This document shows, one piece after another, positions 5,972-7,373 of a stretch of 7,373 bases of DNA. The stretch covers positions 1 to 7,373 of the forward strand of contig DATAYY010000073.1 in NCBI GenBank assembly GCA_036272325.1, in the 5' to 3' direction. Source of the DNA: Schlegelella_A sp036272325. Lineage in GTDB: Bacteria > Pseudomonadota > Gammaproteobacteria > Burkholderiales > Burkholderiaceae_C. Under the pieces are notes generated by a model. It was not told the DNA's origin. It made no database searches and saw only the letters and a program-made list of their open reading frames with translations. Numbering within the stretch: the stretch's first letter is position 1; every line of letters starts with the position of its first letter. The position numbers were made by a program, and so were the translations under genes.

Positions 5972-7030
5972 ATGACTCTGAAGCTTTCGTCCTGTTCGCG
6001 CCCCGGGGGCCGGATCGGTGCCCTGCGAATCGCGGCGCTGGCCGTCACGGTGGGCGTCGCCCTCCTCGCCGGCTGCAGCAAGAACAAGGACAAGCAGGCG
6101 ACGCAGACCGCGGCCAAGGTCAACAAGGAAGAGATCACGGTCCACCAGATCAACTTCCTGCTCAGCCAGCAGCGTGCGTTGCCGGCCGCGCAGGCAGCGT
6201 CGGCGAGCCGGCAGGTGCTCGAGCGGCTGATCGACCAGGAGCTCGCCCTGCAGAAGGCCCAGGACCAGAAGCTCGACCGAGACCCCCGCGTCGTCCAGCA
6301 GATCGAGGCGGCGCGGCGCGAGATCATCTCGCGTGCCTATCTCGAGAAGGTGAGCGAGGGCGCGCCCAAGCCGGCTCCGGCCGAGGTCGAGGCGTACTAC
6401 GAGGCGCATCCGGCGTTGTTTTCCCAGCGCCGCGTCTACAGCCTGCAGGAAGTCAACATCGAGGCCGCGCCCGATCAGGTCGAGAACCTGAAGAAGGTGC
6501 TGGTTGGCTCGAAGAGTTTCGCCGACTTCGTGGCCTACCTGAAGGCCAACAACATCCGCTACGCGGGCGGCGAGGCCGTGCGTCCCGCCGAGCAGCTGCC
6601 GCTCGCCGCCGTCGACCAGATCGGCAAGATGAAGGACGGGCAATTGAACTTCAGCGTTCGACCGGGCGGCGCGCAGGTGGTCTACCTGGCCGGCTCGCGC
6701 TCGGAGCCGGTCACGCTCGACCGGGCGCGGCCGGCGATCGAGCAGTTCCTGCTCAACGAGCGCAAGAGGAAGCTCGTCGCCGACGACTTGGCGGCGCTGC
6801 GCGGTGCGGCCAAGATCGAGTATGTCGGCGATTTCGCGGCCGACGCGGCCAGGTCGCCCTACCGGCCGGCGTCGACACCGGAGCTGGCGCCGCTGACGGC
6901 GTTGCCGGCGACGCAGCCGGCGTCGGAGGTCGACGCCGCGCCGCAGGTCGACGTCGCCCCGATCGACTCGAGGGGGGCGTCGACGCCCAGCACGGAGACG
7001 CTCGATAGAGGGCTGAAGGGACTGAAGTGA
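5972..7030 (+). CDS. epsD: EpsD-family lipoprotein, peptidyl-prolyl isomerase-like
   Basis: The 352-residue exported lipoprotein belongs to the EpsD family of exopolysaccharide clusters, which pairs a SurA/PrsA-type N-terminal chaperone region with a parvulin-like region. A hydrophobic signal (about 18-33) ends in the lipobox LLAGC, giving lipidated C35, followed by a Lys-rich linker. The segment VNKEEITVHQINFLL (50-64) and the following helices, including LERLIDQELALQKA (83-96), are the SurA-N-like part. The parvulin-like region is about 152-245. It contains no His or Cys, so isomerase catalysis is doubtful. The tail from about residue 295 is rich in Pro, Ala, Ser and Thr and ends LDRGLKGLK. 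ATG at 5972 places the lipobox at a normal distance; an in-frame ATG at 5945 is possible but lengthens the signal without a better ribosome site. Likely role: assisting folding or assembly of the export machinery. It overlaps epsE by 4 nt. Confidence 0.88.
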   Translation: MTLKLSSCSRPGGRIGALRIAALAVTVGVALLAGCSKNKDKQATQTAAKVNKEEITVHQINFLLSQQRALPAAQAASASRQVLERLIDQELALQKAQDQKLDRDPRVVQQIEAARREIISRAYLEKVSEGAPKPAPAEVEAYYEAHPALFSQRRVYSLQEVNIEAAPDQVENLKKVLVGSKSFADFVAYLKANNIRYAGGEAVRPAEQLPLAAVDQIGKMKDGQLNFSVRPGGAQVVYLAGSRSEPVTLDRARPAIEQFLLNERKRKLVADDLAALRGAAKIEYVGDFAADAARSPYRPASTPELAPLTALPATQPASEVDAAPQVDVAPIDSRGASTPSTETLDRGLKGLK

Positions 7031-7373
7031 ACTCTCTCGTCTCGCGTTTCGCGCAATTCGTCGTCCGTACGCTCCTGCTCTTCGCCTGTGCGAGCAGCCT
7101 CGCGCTGGCGCAGGCGCCGCAGCGTCCGGAGCCGGTGCTCGGCGTCGGCGACGTCGTCAAGATCACCGTCTACCAGAACCCCGATCTCGCCACCGAGGCG
7201 CGCCTTTCCGAGAACGGCCAGATCAACTTTCCGCTCATCGGCAACGTGACGATCGGCGGCCTGTCGGTCGCCCAGGCGCAGGCGCGGATCGAGAAGATGC
7301 TGCGCGACGGCGGCTTCGTGCTGAAGCCGCAGGTCACGATCCAGACCACGCTGATCAAGAGCAGCCAGATCTC
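7027..7373 (+). CDS. epsE: Polysaccharide export outer-membrane protein EpsE (Wza-type), 5' part
   Basis: The GTG start overlaps the epsD stop as GTGA, with AAGGG (7016-7020) 6 nt upstream, so the two genes are translationally coupled. The visible 115 residues begin with a signal sequence (VVRTLLLFACASSLALAQA, about 12-30) with a likely signal-peptidase I site after ALA. The Cys at 21 is in a poor lipobox (LFAC), so lipidation is doubtful. From about residue 37 the polysaccharide-export domain begins with LGVGDVVKITVYQNPDL (37-53), then GQINFPLIGNVTIGGLS and a helix up to KPQVTI. Members of this family form the outer-membrane channel for exopolysaccharide export. The reading frame is open at the window edge; the SLBB domain and C-terminus lie beyond it. 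Family is clear; the specific EpsE name is inferred from adjacency to epsD. Confidence 0.92.
   Translation, partial: MNSLVSRFAQFVVRTLLLFACASSLALAQAPQRPEPVLGVGDVVKITVYQNPDLATEARLSENGQINFPLIGNVTIGGLSVAQAQARIEKMLRDGGFVLKPQVTIQTTLIKSSQI

Noticed and set aside
5585..6643. Extension of the ctpA frame to about 833 residues
   Set aside because: It runs across the divergent intergenic region and antisense through epsD, and has no PDZ/S41-related content; the signal sequence starts at 5584.
1..7373. Insertion sequences, CRISPR arrays, tRNA or rRNA genes, phage genes
   Set aside because: Looked for on both strands; no repeat-spacer array, transposase motif, terminal inverted repeats or RNA gene pattern was seen.

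Overview
The window is GC-rich DNA with almost no wasted space. Its gene content points to a beta-proteobacterium: a ctpA-moeB pair beside exopolysaccharide genes of the epsD/epsE type, found in exosortase/PEP-CTERM-type polysaccharide clusters. This assignment rests on recognised families and gene order, not on a search.

Left arm, minus strand, read from right to left. ctpA (S41 processing protease, 5584-4142) ends at a strong intrinsic terminator (4092-4118). Then comes a tightly packed chain: moeB-like E1/adenylyltransferase (4065-3280), an alpha/alpha-toroid protein resembling VpsJ-type polysaccharide proteins (3286-2171), a WecG/TagA/CpsF glycosyltransferase (2174-1416) and a WecB/MnaA UDP-GlcNAc 2-epimerase (1413-298). 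Neighbours in the chain overlap by 7 nt and 4 nt or are 2 nt apart, so it is probably one translationally coupled transcript. The chain ends in the wreck of an FkbM-family methyltransferase gene (288-16). That wreck keeps the N-terminal 30 codons and the C-terminal 57 codons but has lost the SAM-binding core, with two stop codons at the junction.

Right arm, plus strand. After a 387-bp divergent intergenic region come epsD (lipoprotein of the EpsD peptidyl-prolyl isomerase family, 5972-7030) and epsE (outer-membrane polysaccharide export protein, starting at 7027 and running off the window). They overlap by 4 nt.

Reading of the locus: the housekeeping-like pair ctpA-moeB is sandwiched between two blocks of polysaccharide genes. 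EpsD and EpsE belong to the export machinery. WecB would supply UDP-ManNAc and WecG would add a ManNAc-type sugar to a lipid-linked acceptor. The toroid protein probably acts on the glycan or its precursor, and the lost FkbM gene would have O-methylated a sugar. I see no RNA genes, insertion sequences, CRISPR arrays or prophage genes. No wholly new system is evident. The points most worth following are the toroid protein, the FkbM deletion remnant, and the promoter problem created by the terminator in front of moeB.
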